A DNA stretch of 64,000 nt from Montifringilla adamsi (GCA_017590115.1 JAGGNK010007448.1:1280815-1344814), one strand, 5' to 3'. Positions 27,675-42,600 are shown, numbered from the stretch's first letter. The notes: generated from the sequence alone by a model not told the origin. Numbers and translations: made by a program.

Positions 27675-30600
27675 GTGAGCGCCGGGGGCGCGGCGGAACC
27701 CCCTCCCTGCCGCCGGGTGGGCGCGGCGGCCCGGGCAGGCCGCGGGGCCGTGGCCCCGGTCCCGGTGAAGGCCCCGCGGCGGTGAGGGGCGGGCAGGCCG
27801 CCCCCTGTGCGCCGGGCCCGCGGCCGGGGCTGTGAGCGGGGGTGGCGTCGGGGCTGTGCTCCGCTCCCGTCCCGCTGCGGCAGCGCCGTACGGGCAGCCC
27901 CGGAAGGATCCGGCTGCCGGCGGGGCTCGGAGCGGTGCCCGGGGCAGGGGTCTGGGGCTTGAGAGCCCGCTGTGCTCGGGGACCCCTCCCGCTGGGGGAG
28001 GCGGAGCCGCTCCGGGGTCGCCAGGGCAGAGAACTCGGTGTTTCCACTTGAGTCAGGAGTGGTGGGAAGTCCTCCGGGGCCGCTTGGGCCGTTCCCCCGG
28101 CGCTGGCTCCTCCCAGGCTGCTCCCCGGGCTCCCCTTGGATCCCTGTGCTGCGCGTCCAGGGTTTTGTATCGCTGGCGTGGTGCCGCTTCGAGAGCTGCA
28201 CTTCCACTTCCCGCCCCCTTCCAGGAGCTTCTCTTATAAACTAATCCTCTCTCTTTATAGAAAATTAAGTTATTTTTTAAAGGAGGTTCACTGGCAGTGG
28301 TGTCATCCTTTGTTTGAATTATTCCCTTGCCCGTGATATCAGGAATAGGTTGAGCGGGACTGGCCTTGAAGCAGTGAAGTTGCAAACAATGTATCCTGAA
28401 GGAATAACCTCCAGCATTAAACCCTCTGCCCTTAGCTGGCAGAGCTTCTGCCGTTTTAAAACTTAATGGGAGAATGTGTTTCATGGACATTTAAAGACTA
28501 AATACTCCAGGAGCTGAATGGTGGTTTCTTTGTCCCATATTATTTTGGGTATTGTAAGAATCAGCTATTTTATGTCAAGCTAGTTCTAGTCATTGCTTCA
28601 AAGTAACTTCTTTTTTTGTGTAGTTTCAGTTCTTACACCTTCAGTCGATTTTTGAGGAAATGAAACACAATTGTACCACTTTCCCAACTTCTTAATCTAC
28701 AAGTTCTGCCTATTCAAAATTAAATGGTTAGTTAGCATAAAGCAACTTAACCTGCAGCCCTTTGTTTACTTCCAAACTGATGGTAAACACTGTATTTCAT
28801 GGAACTTCTAGTTAAGGGTGCTCATTATGTATAATGCCCATGTTAAATAAGGTTAAATGGTTTTATTTCCCTTTCTAGAGCCAGATTAGCCTCTCTCTTT
28901 GGCCTGGATCAAACAGTCTCAAGCCAGGGAAATGAATTCTTCCAGTTCACTGCACCAAAGCAGCCCAAGAAGGGTCAGACAGCAGCTGGTGAGTAGCTGG
29001 GCTTGAGCATGGGGAACACACTCAGCAGCACGTGTGTGGGGAGAACAAGGGCCCTTGTGAAGAGCAGCAGAGCAAATAATTCCCTGAGCTTTCCTCAGGG
29101 CTGTTTTCCTCCAGTGCCCTCCTACACCTGGATTTTCAGCTGGCCCTGGGTGACTTTGGAAATCTGGTCTTTGCTTCTTTGTGATTTCCCACTGGAGTTA
29201 TTTTTCCTTGTGGGAAGGAGCATGTCGTGGTGGTGTCCCCAGCCAGTCCTGTGCCTCTGAGAGCTGTCCCTGGTCTCTGTCCCCACAGGGCAGCCCCAGA
29301 AGGCGCCAGTGGCCCCGGTGGCCTCAGGAGTCCCCTCGGTGCTGGTGGCCACGGCGGTGCTCGCCTATCGATAGTAAGTGACTCCTGCTGCAGCCTGTGT
29401 CCCTAATCCCAGGGGGGAGGTATTCCTGATAAATGGGAAGAGAGACTCATTTTCAGACGTATCTGCATGGGGGGAATGTGCAAGGCAGTGGAAGTTTCTG
29501 CTCAAGAGCAGTTTCAGTTGCTGCACTGCAGCTCTGGGTGAAGCAGCTGTGAGATAAAGAGCAAGCTGTGGGTTTGGCTGTGGCTGGGAGCTGTGTCCTG
29601 GCTGCTGGGCTCAGATGTGCACTGCTTCAGGAGGCTCTCTCAGATGCTTGTGGTTCGTGCACTTGAGAATTGAGACATGAGCAGAGTGACAGCACTAAAA
29701 CTGTTTGATGCTCCCATCATGGAGAAATGTTTCTGCCCTGGATCTGTGAGAGCAGTTTTCAACTCACTCCATAATGTGTGCTCTTACCTGTGGGCAAGCA
29801 GGAATGTCCCTAAGCTAAGCAAGGCTGCCTGACATTTTATACCTGGGAAAAGGGATCTGAACTCTCAAGAATTCTGAGTTAGGGATAGTTGTGCAGCTGA
29901 ATGTCTCCCTTATCTTCCAGTACAAATGGCCAGTACTTGAAGCAAGGCAAGTATGGAGCAGCTGTAGTGGGGAACCACGCTACCAAAGAGGTGAGGGGCA
30001 CTTCCTTCCCTAAATCTGCCATGCTGAGGGCTCACTGCTATGAGATGGTGTTTTTGTGAGCTCTCCAGGTATTTTGCTTTTGATGTTGTTCTCCTGCTGC
30101 CTTTCTGCCTCCTGGGTTTTCTGGGGCTCAGCCATCCACCTTGGTGACATCTTTCTTTCCTGCAGTCTGTGAGTTTGTAACATCTCTTACAACTTGTGCC
30201 TGAAGTAGTTTGCAGTGTTCCTGGAAGTAATTTTGGTATTTATTCAGAATGTCTTTGACAACTGGATCACATATTTGTGCATGTGGAAATGGATATAAAG
30301 GAAAATTCTGTCCAGCTGTACAGAGATGCTTTGCTTAAGTTTTGTTCTTTTGGTATCAGAAACATCTTTCCTTCCCAAGTGTTCCTTGAAGAACACAGAA
30401 CTGAGGTGCCCAGTGAATTGGTGTGTTTGAAGGCTACTTTGAAAACTCTCACCCCTCCCTGGTATTGGTATTTGTGATGTTGCATATTCCCCAAGTTCTC
30501 ATTCATGTCTCACTAAGTTGCTTCTGCCTTGGCAAGAACAAAATAAATCTTAGTTTGGTAACTAAATTCCTGAGTCAGTGATCTGGGAGATGTTGAGCTG

Positions 30601-33600
30601 TGTTGTTCTGGAGGAGCTGGGGAGGACAGGCAGTGCAGGAGGAAGCTGAACCAGCTTTCCTCAGGCTGCCTGTGTGATAGCACATCCAGCTGGGAGCAGT
30701 CACTGGCTCACTCCCAGTTCACCACTGAGCTGTGCCCACTGCAGGTGCACAAAGGAAAACACATCTCCATAATAGACTATGTTTAGTGGAGCCAAATATG
30801 TCAATAAATCTCATATCTATGTTGTTTAGTACTTGGAAAACTCCCTCCAACTCGGTGTGTTGTGTCAATAGGTTGATGCAAAGATTTCACGCACAAACCT
30901 CTTCAGGGAAAATGTCTTTCCCAAAAAGGGTGATCAGGGCCTGGCACAGGCTGCCCAGGGCTGTGGTGGAGTCCCCATCCCTGGAGGGGTTTAAAAGCCA
31001 TGTGGATGTGGCACCTGGGGACATGGGTCAGTGGTGACCTTGGTAGTGCTGGGGGAGTGATCTTGGATCATTCAGTCTCTTCCAACTTAAATGACTCTCT
31101 GATGGTTTAATGCCACGTATGCTGAGTTCTGTATCTGGAGGGGTTAGTGCACCATCTTTTTCCACTGTAACTGTGAAAAATGTGGAATTAGTTAAAGCAT
31201 GTTGTTTATTATAAAACAATGAGTTTCATTTGCTTGGTTGCTGTAGCTAAATAAAACCCTTGAGAATAAACCAGTTTTAATAAGTGTCACAAAACTGTTA
31301 AGTATTTTTGCTGTGGTATATTTGACAAATAAATATTGAGCCTTAGGCTCTGCATGTGACAAAGCACCTTAGAAATGAAGACGTTTTGAGTTCCTGTTTT
31401 TTGTTCTTTTTCCTTGCCTAATTCCTTGTGGAATCCAGTACAGGATCCTCCTTTACATCAGCCAGCAGCAACAGATCACCTCTGCAAGGATCCACCCAGG
31501 CTTTGTGCTCACGGTGAGACTCTGCCTTGGAAAAGCCTTTTTTGATCGCAAAAACCACAAGGTTGGCCCTAAAATTCTTCCTTAAGCCTTGGTTTATAAC
31601 TTTGAGATCAAACATCTGAGTGACAGAGCAGGAGGTGTCCCAGTGTGACTGTCCTCCTCATGTATTGCACAAGAGGCTGTGACGGCTCCCTTTGGCTGAG
31701 CACCTCCTCAGGAGATTTCCAAACCAGGGCTCCTGTAGGAGGTAAATTATTACCTGTGCTCACAGAGGTGTTTGGGGTTTGCAGCCCTGTAGTGGATAAA
31801 ACCAGCAAAATTCCTTTTGCTGAGAATTTCTAATTAAGTGTCTGAGGGAATACAACTGAGTAAGCAGAAGGAAATGACAGCAAGGAAATGTTTTCTCTCA
31901 GAAAATTTACACTCAGCATTTTCCTGCTGTTGAAAACAATCTGGAGCATTGTGAGCTCTAAAATGGAATCTCTCAGGAAGTTGATTTCTGCCAGTTTTAC
32001 AGAAAATTGATGTGTTGGTTTACTGTTCTTAGCTTGTTATCAGATGGCATCAAATTTCTTTGTATGAGAGAGAAATTTCACTCCAAAACAATGAAATTTC
32101 TGTCCCAGCTTAGACCTTGCTGTCTAGTTTTTTATAAGCACATTCTTGAAAAATTAATGGGTTTTATAGTCACTTCTGATGACATGGGTTTAGAAGTGAG
32201 AAGAAGTGATTTCTCTAACTGATTCTGGAAGCCTAATTACAATAAACTGTGGAATGTAAATTACTTTCACTTAAAAATTCTCAGTATATGTTAAAGAACT
32301 AGGCTTCAAGGAAGTTTCTGAAAGGTTTCACCTTCCTGTGTGAACTGCAGCATGTAGGAAGAACTTAATATTTGCTCACCTATTCGAGTTATAATAATTC
32401 TTCCATGATAATGAGCAGGTAAATAAAGGCTAATTTTGAACTTGGGCAGTAGAGCAGCAGGGTTCTTCCTGCTTGATCTCAGTAGCTCTTATTTTAAGCT
32501 TCTTTTGGATGTGGGTTTTTAGTTCATTTAATGTCTAAGATAGAAGTGATTTCCTCTCCCACAGGTTCAGCCCAACAATTACAGCACGTTCTATGATGAT
32601 CAGAGGCAGAACTGGTCCATCATGTTTGAGTCAGAAAAGGCAGCAGTGGATTTCAGTAAGCAGGTAACTGCTCCCCTCTGGGCCAGCCACTTCTGGTGGC
32701 TGGTTTACAGCAGGGGCAAATCAAGTTGTGTTTTCATTGGAGTTCAGCTTTGAGCGTGTGCATAACTGTGATGGAGACACGTCTGAGAGGAGCCTGCCCT
32801 GAGTTTTGTTCATTAAAACAAATCTCTTTGAGGCAGGGAGCCTGTTGCTTTTCAAGATTCCCAAGTGCTGCATATCAATGGTTCTGTAGAGCAGAGGGTG
32901 TTTAATCAGCAGCATTCAGCGCAAGGAGATGTGGAATGCCCTGGGAGTGCATTTCTAGTGTGGGCTTGATCAGAACAGCAAGGAATGCATCAGATTCATG
33001 AGTGGCATCTGTCCATTAAAGGCCAGAGACATTGCCAGGCTTTCCCTCTGCAGGTGTGCATTGCCAAATGCAACAGCTCTCCAGCACTGGACTCGGTCCT
33101 CTGCCAGGATCTCCTCCTGGGAGAAGGGCAGGGGGTGGAAGGAGGAGACTCCCTGGAGGTTGCCTATACAGGATGGCTGTTCCAGAACAACGGGCTTGGA
33201 CAGGTAAAGACACCTCTGCCACCTCCTAATGCTGAGTGGGACAGTCCCTGGGAGGAACCTGCTCATCCAGCATAGTACTGGTGTTGATGTTAAAGTGTAC
33301 TTTGGGCATTTGTGGCACTGTAAGTGGGGTCATCTGTATTGCCTGTAGAATATCAAGGGATTCTGGCATATTACAAAAAAAATTCCTCAAGGAAAGGAAA
33401 GGGTTGAGTATCGGCACAGGCTGCCTGGGGCAGCAGGGAAGAGTCACATCCCTGGAAGTGTTCAAAAACCAGCTGGATGTGGTGTTTAAGACATGGTTTG
33501 GTGGTGAACAGGGCAGTGCTGGGGGAATGGTTGGACTTGGCAATCTTAGAGGGCTTTTCCAACCTTAATGTTTCTATTATTCTGTTACTGTCTGGGGGAG

Positions 33601-36600
33601 GTGATTGAAATGCTTTTCAGCTTCTGTGGGCACTCTCACACATGAATATTAAATGTTGTTTTGCTTGACCCAGTCCTGTCCTAAAGCAGGTCTGAAGTCT
33701 GAGTCTCCAGTTATCACTCACTTCATGAAATTGTACTTCAGGAAATGGACTAAAGCTCTGTCTTATGGCTGAGAATTAATTTTGGTAGTAGTGGAATGGG
33801 AAATAGCATTTAACCAGAGGTTCTAGGAGTTTATGGAATAAAGCAGTGTTCAGAATCTTGAAACAGTTGGGAAATCCCTGTATTTTGTGTTCTTGTTCAA
33901 CTCTCCAGGTGTTTGACTCTAATGTTAACAAAGACAAGCTGCTGCGGCTGAAGCTGGGGTCTGGAAAGGTCATCAAGGTACAACTTCTGGCACTTTCATT
34001 ACAATAATTGAAGTCTCAGAGGTTTGAATTACAGCACATCTTGTTCAGGATTCATACTTGCTATTTCTGTTTCATTTATTAGCAAACACTCTGACAGTGA
34101 CTCACTCAAGCTTTGCACAATAGAGCCCAGTCTCCTTTTCAACATCAATGTTAGACAGGAGTTGTCCTCTTTGGTAAAAAAGGAAATTTCCTGTTTTCAG
34201 GAACTGGGGTTTTATTATCTTTATTTTTCTGGAAGTCACTTCATCCATTCCCTTGTTCTTGGGGAGCCCTGTTTTTAAAGGAAACAATTTTTCATCCAGT
34301 TATTTTGTTACTTCCTTATGTTATCCCATAAAATCAGGGTTTGATCAGTCAGAGATGCTTTTGTTCAGGTTACTTCCATGACCTGAGTAATTAATGTATG
34401 ACCTGTATAATTCAAATATGACCTATTACAAGTTGTCTTTTGTTGAAGATGTGCTATTTGTCTACTTTGTTTTATGCTGTATCTTACTCATTTTGCCTGG
34501 CTGTTAGAGCCATCTTGTTCAGTGCTGGCATCCCTTGGGCAGTTTGCATTGCTCTGACTTCATGTCCCTCATTACAACTATATTCTTTGGTTGCTTTGTA
34601 AATCTAACCAGAGCAATTCGGATCTCTTTGGGGTCCAGTTCTCCCCCAGAATGCTGAGTGAGTTTGCCACTGTGTGGTGGAGCTGCATCTTTATTCTTAA
34701 GTTAACACTGGGATTTACAACTGACTGTCAAGATTTGTGGCAAGACCAAGGTTTAGTGCTGCACGTTGAAAATAGAGAGGATTTTGCAAGAATCTCTCTA
34801 TATGTGTTTTGGAACCTTTGCCTAAAGTTGTCTTAATTGGGGTAAATAATGTCTCTGATCCAACTGTTGCTTTCTCTTCTGTTGCCTGTGCACACCAAAG
34901 GGCTGGGAGGAGGGAATGCTGGGCATGAAGAAAGGAGGGCGAAGGTTCCTCATCATTCCTCCAGCCTGGGCCTACGGGGCTCAGGGCGTGGCTGCTCGTG
35001 TCCCTCCAGACTCCACTCTGGTGTTTGAGGTGGAGGTCAGGCGGGTGAGTGTCTCCTGCCAAATGTTTGGTTTCCATCTGCTTTGTGACTGCAAGGGGGG
35101 AACCTGCTGTTAGTGTGAGAACTGCAGCTCAGAAACTGTTAGAAACCTCAGCAAGATGTGTATCTTTAATTCAAACAAACAAACCCAAAACAGAGCCCTA
35201 AACCCAGAAAATCCCTCAAGGCTGTTTGTCCGTTGTAACTGTCTTGGGATCTTTTAGCTGTCTTATTTGTGAGTCACTTGGGAAAACACAATACTGTGGG
35301 AGGAATGAGAGGATGTAAAGACTCAGCTTCTCCAGCTCTGAATCAATTGGCTGTTTTTCCTTGAAGTGCAGCATCTCCACAGGCAGTGGCATCACAAATA
35401 AATTGATGGCAATTTTTACAGGAACTCAGAAAAACATCTCTTTTTTTTGCTTCATGCTTTTTAAGGTGAAGCTGGCAAAGGAGTGCTCTGGCTCAGATGG
35501 GCTGAGTGTCAGTTCAAGGGATTCCCCTGCACCTTCTCCAGTTCCCAGCTCAGATGGCTTCTCCTCAGACTCGGGTTTAGTGCCTCCCTCCACCATCCCT
35601 CCAAAGCCTGGGTAAGAGGCAGCATGGCCTGAACAGCTTTCTGTGTTAGTGCTGGTGATGCCCACCAGCACAGTGCTGCACTAACACCTCATTTGGCAAA
35701 TGTGGGGCCTCTGTGCCAGCTCAGTGCCCTCCATGTGGCAAAGCAGTGCTTGCTAACAGGACTTGCTGAAATTTTCTGCTTGAGTGCTGACTTCCAGACT
35801 AAAGCAGTTGGAATGGGCTCCAGTGAAGGAAGTCATTCCAGCATTCCTGAGATCCAGTTGCTCCTGGGATTGAGCTGTGTGGGTGCTGCTCTAACAGCTG
35901 TCTCATCTCAGCTGGCATCATTGGCATCAGTGTGGACCTTCTCAGTCTCCACAACTCCCTGAAGAGGGTGTAGCCAGGTGGGGTTGGTTTCTTTTCCCAG
36001 GTAGTAAGTGACTGGGGAGAGGAAATCACCTCTTAAGTTACTCCAGGAGAGGTATGCTGCATGTTAGGAAAACCTCCACTGATAGAATGGTCAGGCATTG
36101 GCACAGGCTGCCCAGGGTGGAGTTACCATCCTGGGGATGTTCAGAGAATGCAAATGTGGCAGCTGGGGATGGGGTTTAGTGCTGAACATGCTAGGGCTGG
36201 GTTAGCAGTTGGTGATTCAACCTTAGATGTATTTTCCAACCTCAACAATTCTATGTTCTCTTCCTTAAATTAAATGGGTCACCCTTTTTAGGGAGTCCAA
36301 GTAAGTGCTGCTCTTGTTGCCATAAGTAGTTTATTTGGCTTAGTTAAAATTATTTATACCAGAACATGGTTATTAAAGCAAACAAAATTATCTTTCTGTA
36401 ATCAATGGCCACAGTAGTGTCCTGAGCATATCTACAGCTAACACTGCAAAGAATGTTCCAGAAGGGTAGGCTAAAAGAAATGCTCATGATGTGAGAAAAC
36501 AGCTTCCTAGGGAGAGGTGTATTTTACAGTATTTATAAATCCAGAGTGTTGGCTCCTGAGTTGCTCCTGGCTCATCTCCTCTCCTGTTTGGCTTTGCAGG

Positions 36601-39600
36601 GAGCCAGCTGTCCGGGCCAAGTCCAACTCCATCAGTGAGCAGCTCGCAGTAAGTGCTGCCTTTTCCTAACTTGAAGCCTGAGTAGAGAAGTTTATTTGCA
36701 CTTAAAGCACTGGGTACTGCTGAAGATAAAGTGAGCATCATGCAAGATCCTGGAATGTTCGTCTTACAGCAGCTTTGGGCCTTGTTTGTGTAGGAATTAA
36801 TGGTTGGACTTGATGATTAATGGTTGGACTCCATGACCTTTAAAGGTCTTTTCCAACCTTAATGATTCTGTGGTTACCAGGACCTGAGGAACCCCAGCCC
36901 CAGTCCCTACTCTTAAAAGCAAGGTGACTTTGACCATGTGGATGTTCACAAGACTGGTTGTCTTTTGAGATAAATGGACAAATTTAAAATAGGTAACAAA
37001 GGAATTGGGACATTGAGGATAAGTTTATAGAGCTGCATAAGAAGACTTTGTGCCTCCAGACAGAAAAAGCTGCTAAGCAGCTTCCTGAACTCGCACATTT
37101 TCTTGTTGGTGTTTTGTGCAGGGATAGATTTTCCTCTGTAGTGACAGAACTGTCATGCCAGAAAGAGGATATATAAACAAGCCAGATGAACAATCCTGGT
37201 GCTACCTTGTGTGCTTGAAGAGTAGATTTTCACACTGTCATTGAAAAATGGAGTCAAAATTCAGTCAGAGGTTTAGAAGTGTTTGTAATACCCCAAAAGC
37301 CTGGGCTGAGACAAAGGGAGAGTAACTAAATGTTTCTTTTAGAACCCAGATGTAGCAAAGGCAAAGCTGATTTCTCGGATGGCCAAAATGGGACAGCCCA
37401 TGCTGCCTTTCCTTGCTGGGACAGCAGGGAGCCAGCTGGACTCCAGTGACTCAGAAATAGAGGTACCAGTCACAACAGGGTGACTCTTTCACTGCTTTTC
37501 CTACACTGGGGGTTGCTTAAAGTGGGATCTGTAGCAGTGGCTCTGCCCTTGTCCACGGAAATCTGCTCTGGTTCTATGACAGAAAGGTTCCACTTGGGTT
37601 CCTGGGGTAACACCTTGTCTCAAGTGACCTTGGGCTCAGGCTGTTGCCTTGTTCTTTGGTGTTTCTTGTAACATGCAGAAATGTTTTTAGGATCCCAATA
37701 CTCTGAGAGGGACAACCCAGCCAGTGGCTTCAACCAGACCCTCCCAGCCAGCTCAGGCAGTGCTGCCCACAGTGTCCACACAAGGTAATGTGCTGGGGAG
37801 CTGCTGCACTCCCTTTCCACTCCAGGAGGGCTGGGGGAACAGAGGATTCCTTCCAGGAGCTGAAGTGTGAGCTGAAAGCTTCTGATAAGGCTTGCTGATC
37901 CATGAGACACTAATCCACGGGAGCACAAGACAATCCTTGGAGTGTTTCTTCATTGTGGTTTGTGCTTGAGGAACAGCAGCCACCATGCCTGAGCTGTCCT
38001 GTCACTGGGCACTGAGATTTGCAGACCATGGGATGGGTAAATGGAATGTTGCAGGTCCTTTCTGAGTGAACAGTACTTTATCCTTACTACCTTTAGGTTC
38101 ACTTCCCGTCCATGGGCTGGCAGCTCTGCAGGGTTGGATGTGCCTTCCCATGATGGGATGGTCACATCAGCTGCTGGTCAGCTGAGCAGCCTTCAGAGGC
38201 AGTCTGAGTCACACTTCGTGTCAGTGAACTTCAGAGCTGTCTCTGAATGAAAAGAGGTTGTTTAAGTGGAGCTAGAAGTGGGTTTTCCTTGAAAGGTTAC
38301 TCTTTTCTTGACCTATTATTGCTTGCTTGACTGGATTTAATTTTCACAAGGTTGCAGACAGGCTTTTGTTAAACTTTTGTCTGTTTAGTGGTTTGGTTGT
38401 TGGTGGGGTTTTTTTGCCATTTCACACTAGGTGAATTAAGTTCTTTTGATCTGCTTTATAGTATGCTGACTTTATTTCTTCCTTTTCAGTACCTCAAGCA
38501 TCTGGTGCTGCACCTTCAGTATCTTCTGCTGCTTTAATTCCTGCAACGATCCAGCCCCATTCAGCTCTGCCTGGAGGAGCACAGGGTTTTCAGGTACCAA
38601 AATGAAATCAAGGAGAATATTGGCACTTCTGTCCTTTCTCCTGAGTCTTCTCCATTGCTGGGAGCAAGGACTTTAAAATAAGGGTGAGAATTCCAGTCTG
38701 TTTCCTGTGACTCTTTGACCTTCTCAGGTTTTCATCACATGCCTCTTAAAATTTATTCAAAAAGGGGTAATTTTCTGTTTATGATGGGTTCTCAAACTGA
38801 GCATGAACCAGGCTTTAATACCTGGTTTTGTAGTGGATATAACAAAAACTTCCAAGTTCCTCAGCAATGAGCAGTAAAGTTGCAATCAAGTTGTGTTGTG
38901 CTTTTTGAGCCCTTTTTAGGAAATAACCTTGTGTTCAAATTAACATCAGAAGGAGCTGCTCACATGCTGATCTGACTCTCACAAATGTAGGATGACAAAG
39001 TTTTGCTGAAATTTGAGTGAAGGTGGGAACTAACTAATCCTCAAATGAAGAGTATTATTTTCCTTTCACAATGACTGTTTGTATTTTGACTTTACAACTC
39101 CTTAATTCTTGGATTTTTTTATTTCCAAACATCATCCTTGCTCTTGGGCTTCAAAAAACATGAAACTGTGAGGACATGGGGAAACAGCAAAACACATTCT
39201 AACCTATTGAACTTGTCCTGCAAGGCATATCCAGGAGTGGCGTTTGCTTACCCCCAGACTGCTGCATCTGCCTCTCAACTCCAGCCTGTGGGTCAGATGT
39301 ATCCTGCTCCTTACCAAGGTATGCTTTAAAAGGTACCTGCTTCTCAGAGGGCTGCAACCCCTGCAGTAAACAGTTGGGGACGATGATTTATGGCTGTGGT
39401 ACCACTGTGCTGTTTCACAAATGCTTTTTTTTCAATACCAAATAGGGGCAAACACTTCCCAAGAAATACCCATCTCTTACCTTAAAGAGCTTTGTGCAGT
39501 GTGAAAGGGGCTGGAATTTCTGTCTTCCTAAGACTGGGTGTTACTAAAGGAATTTGGTAGCTGGTGCTTCCAATTATAATTAAAACTACCAGCCAGGGAA

Positions 39601-42600
39601 ACCCAGGAAGGACCAAAAGCATTCAAAGAACCATTAAGGCATCCCAGTTGGTGAAGTCTTGAGTGTAGCTGAGCCTTTCTTGGAGCCTGTTTTTGCAGTG
39701 CAGTTTCAGAAGCTGACCTTCACTGCTGTGGTTTGACTGTGCCTCTGCTTTGATTGTACCTCTGCTGCTCTGGTGTGTCTGGGGGCTTTGCTCTTGTTGA
39801 GCTGAGCTCTCACATGGCTCAAGAATTTCTTGTACTCAGACTTTCCTGTTGAGGTTATTTGGGAAATACCTACATTATTCATTTTCCAAATACCATGTCC
39901 GTTTCACTTCTGGGCTTTGCTGTGGCAGGCTTCATGCTACCCAGCTTTTGCTGTGTCTCTGTGTAGATATTTCCCTTTACATAAATCTCTCTCCTTTCCC
40001 TCCAAGCTCCTGGAGATGTCACTTCCTTTTTGATGACAGAAGCTCGGCAGCACAACACGGAAATACGACTGGCTGTGAGCAAAGTCGTGGATAAAATGGA
40101 TCACCTGGCTGCCAAGGTATGGGTAAAATGGATCACCTGGCTGCCCAGGACATTTCTGCTCTCCAGGTGTGCTGAGAGCAGTTGGCTTTATTTAAATGCC
40201 TGCATTAAGTGATACAGTAAATGAGTAAAATTCCAATATTATCACAATTATATCACCTTCAAGTGGTAACAGTTCAGCTGCTGTGTAAAAACAAAGCTTA
40301 GGCTTGGGGAAAGGTGCTGTCTTACTGTCTTGAATATCATGTGATGCATTGTTTGGAGGATTCCCTGCCCTCTGGGAGGTGTCACACTTGATTCAGTGCC
40401 TGTTCCCTGCAGCTGAGCAGAAGGAACAGAGAAATGCCTCTTTGCACGTGTCTGACTCTCACCTGTACCCATAAATTCATTTCACATGGCTTAAGAATGG
40501 TTTCTCCCTGCAGGTGGAGGAACTGAAGAAGCAAAGCACTGCTAACAGCTCCTTGCTGCCTGGCATCTCCTCTGTCACTATGGAAGCCTCCATGATCATG
40601 AGCAACATCCAGCGCATCATCCAGGTGAGCATGGCCAGCTGCTTTCACTGCCATCAGGAGTTGGGGCTCTCATTATCCCTAATGAGAGCAAATGTCCAGC
40701 CACCCATGGCTTCTGGTTTTGTGTGGTCAGAATGAGGATGAGACCTAGAATTATTTCCATCCCTCTTTCCCCCTCCAAAAAGCTCTTCTCAGCATTTTGG
40801 GGTTTGGATATTTTCTGAGTCAGAGTTGTGGGTATTTAATGGGCTTTGACTAAAGGTTCATGTGGGAGAAGTTCAGCTTCCCAAGCCATTATGGATTTAA
40901 CCCCCAGTGTCCAGCAGAGCAATTTCACAGCTGAAGTACCACTTTGTAGAAACAACCTGCTTCTGCTATTCACCATTTAATTTTATGCTTTGAAGCCTTT
41001 CTAAGCAGCAGCCTTAAAAACTTGGGGTTTGTAGGTAAAAAAGTCACCCAGGCACAATATTTTCTAGAATGTGATTTGGCAGCCACTGTCCTGTGCCAGA
41101 ATTCTCCTAAATGTAGCAGGTGCCTTCCTGGGCTGCTCCCACAGAAGGGGGAATGAGCCTCAGCACTGCCCTGCCTCTGTGCAAAACAAAGGTTTAGGAG
41201 CTGCTGCAAGTAAATCTGAGTAAGCTGAATATTCATGCTGAGCTGTGCTTTAGGAGAATGAGAGACTGAAGCAGGAGATATTTGAGAAGAGCAGTCGGAT
41301 TGAGGAGCAGAACGAGAAGATCAGTGAGTTGATTGAACGCAACCAGAGGTAAGGGGTGGGAGCCTCATTGCATTTCCAGACTCTCCAGCTTACACTTGGG
41401 CATAACTGAGGGCTGTTTGTTAGGAGACAGCCGTATTCTGATATTTTGAATTTTTTTTCTAAGGTATTAAAAGTGTGGGATTCTTCCCACCCCTTCTCTG
41501 CAGGGCTTATCCCCAAAACTGTGGTTTACAGTAAACATGAGTGTGTAAAAGGGGGACAAAATCCCTCATGCTGTCTTTGAGCATGCTTGCCCTGTTTCTG
41601 GGGGTTACTTCATTTTTGCTGGCTTTTTAGTGAGGTGAAGAAATTGTAGGGGATGTGGTGCCCTTTGTGAAGTTCAGCTGCTACCAAGTTACCAAAACTC
41701 TTGGAACACCAGGCATTTTCAGAGAGGTGAAGCACTTACCCCAGCTGATAAAAGCTCTGCTGTGCCAGGCACAGCCCTCCCACCCCTGAGATCGGCATGT
41801 CCTGTCAAATTGTCTGGGACTTGTCATGAGTTCAACAGAGAGCTGCTGTGCTTTGGAATATCACCTTTTCTGTCTGAGCCCTTGGCTCCAAGGCCTGTGT
41901 TTCCAGGAATGCCCACGGAGTCTCCCTGTTCACAGGTATGTGGAGCAGAGTAACCTGCTGATGGAGCAGAGGAACCACTCCCTGCAGACAACAAATGAGA
42001 ACACGCAGGCAAGAGTGTTGCATGCAGAGCAGGAGAAGGTAACAGTGGCATGAACAAAGCTAGGGTTGTTGCATTAAAACAAGCTGAAGCCTTGTTAGTC
42101 AATGCAGTTTTCTTAGAAGGCAAGTGCAGTTCTGAAGTTTGTTTTGAGAAAAAATTGGTTTTGATGGCTTTTGTAACCAAAGCATCACAGAGATAAAACC
42201 ATTTCATGCTGTCATAACTTTAATATTGTTACCTTGTAGGAGAGTCAGTTACCTTGTTTTATTGTGAACTGTGTAGGCATGTGGCCAATGTGTTGAGGAA
42301 TTGTGTATCACAGGGCTTTTGAGTTGGAAATACTTCAGTTATTTAGTTGCACTGATAGTTCCAGAAGAGTTTTATTCCTTTTATATAACTGACATAGAGT
42401 GATTATAGATACAAGAAAAAATATATTTCCTACTGGAGTTTCTTCATTGCACTTTTGTGATTTCTCTTTTTTTTTAATGCTAATCAGAAGCTGTTTGTTT
42501 CACCCAGTAACACGTTGTGCTTTTATGACAGGAACTGTTGGGAAATAGCTTTTAAACCAGTGAAATGAATTTATGCATGGCTGCATACCCTGAACCATCC

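Larger units (their letters stand above)
26400..28100. promoter_or_regulatory. CpG island with head-to-head SLC31A1/FKBP15 promoter
   Basis: Base composition shifts abruptly to very GC- and CpG-rich sequence on both sides of the gap. FKBP15 starts at 27622 on the plus strand and the likely SLC31A1 first exon ends at 26938 on the minus strand. This matches the head-to-head arrangement known in human. Upstream of FKBP15 lie repeated GCCCCGCCCC boxes (near 27512 and 27541), a CCAAT box (27434-27438) and three TGACGT cores. No TATA box is seen. A compact bidirectional promoter is inferred; transcription starts cannot be read directly. Confidence 0.75.
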
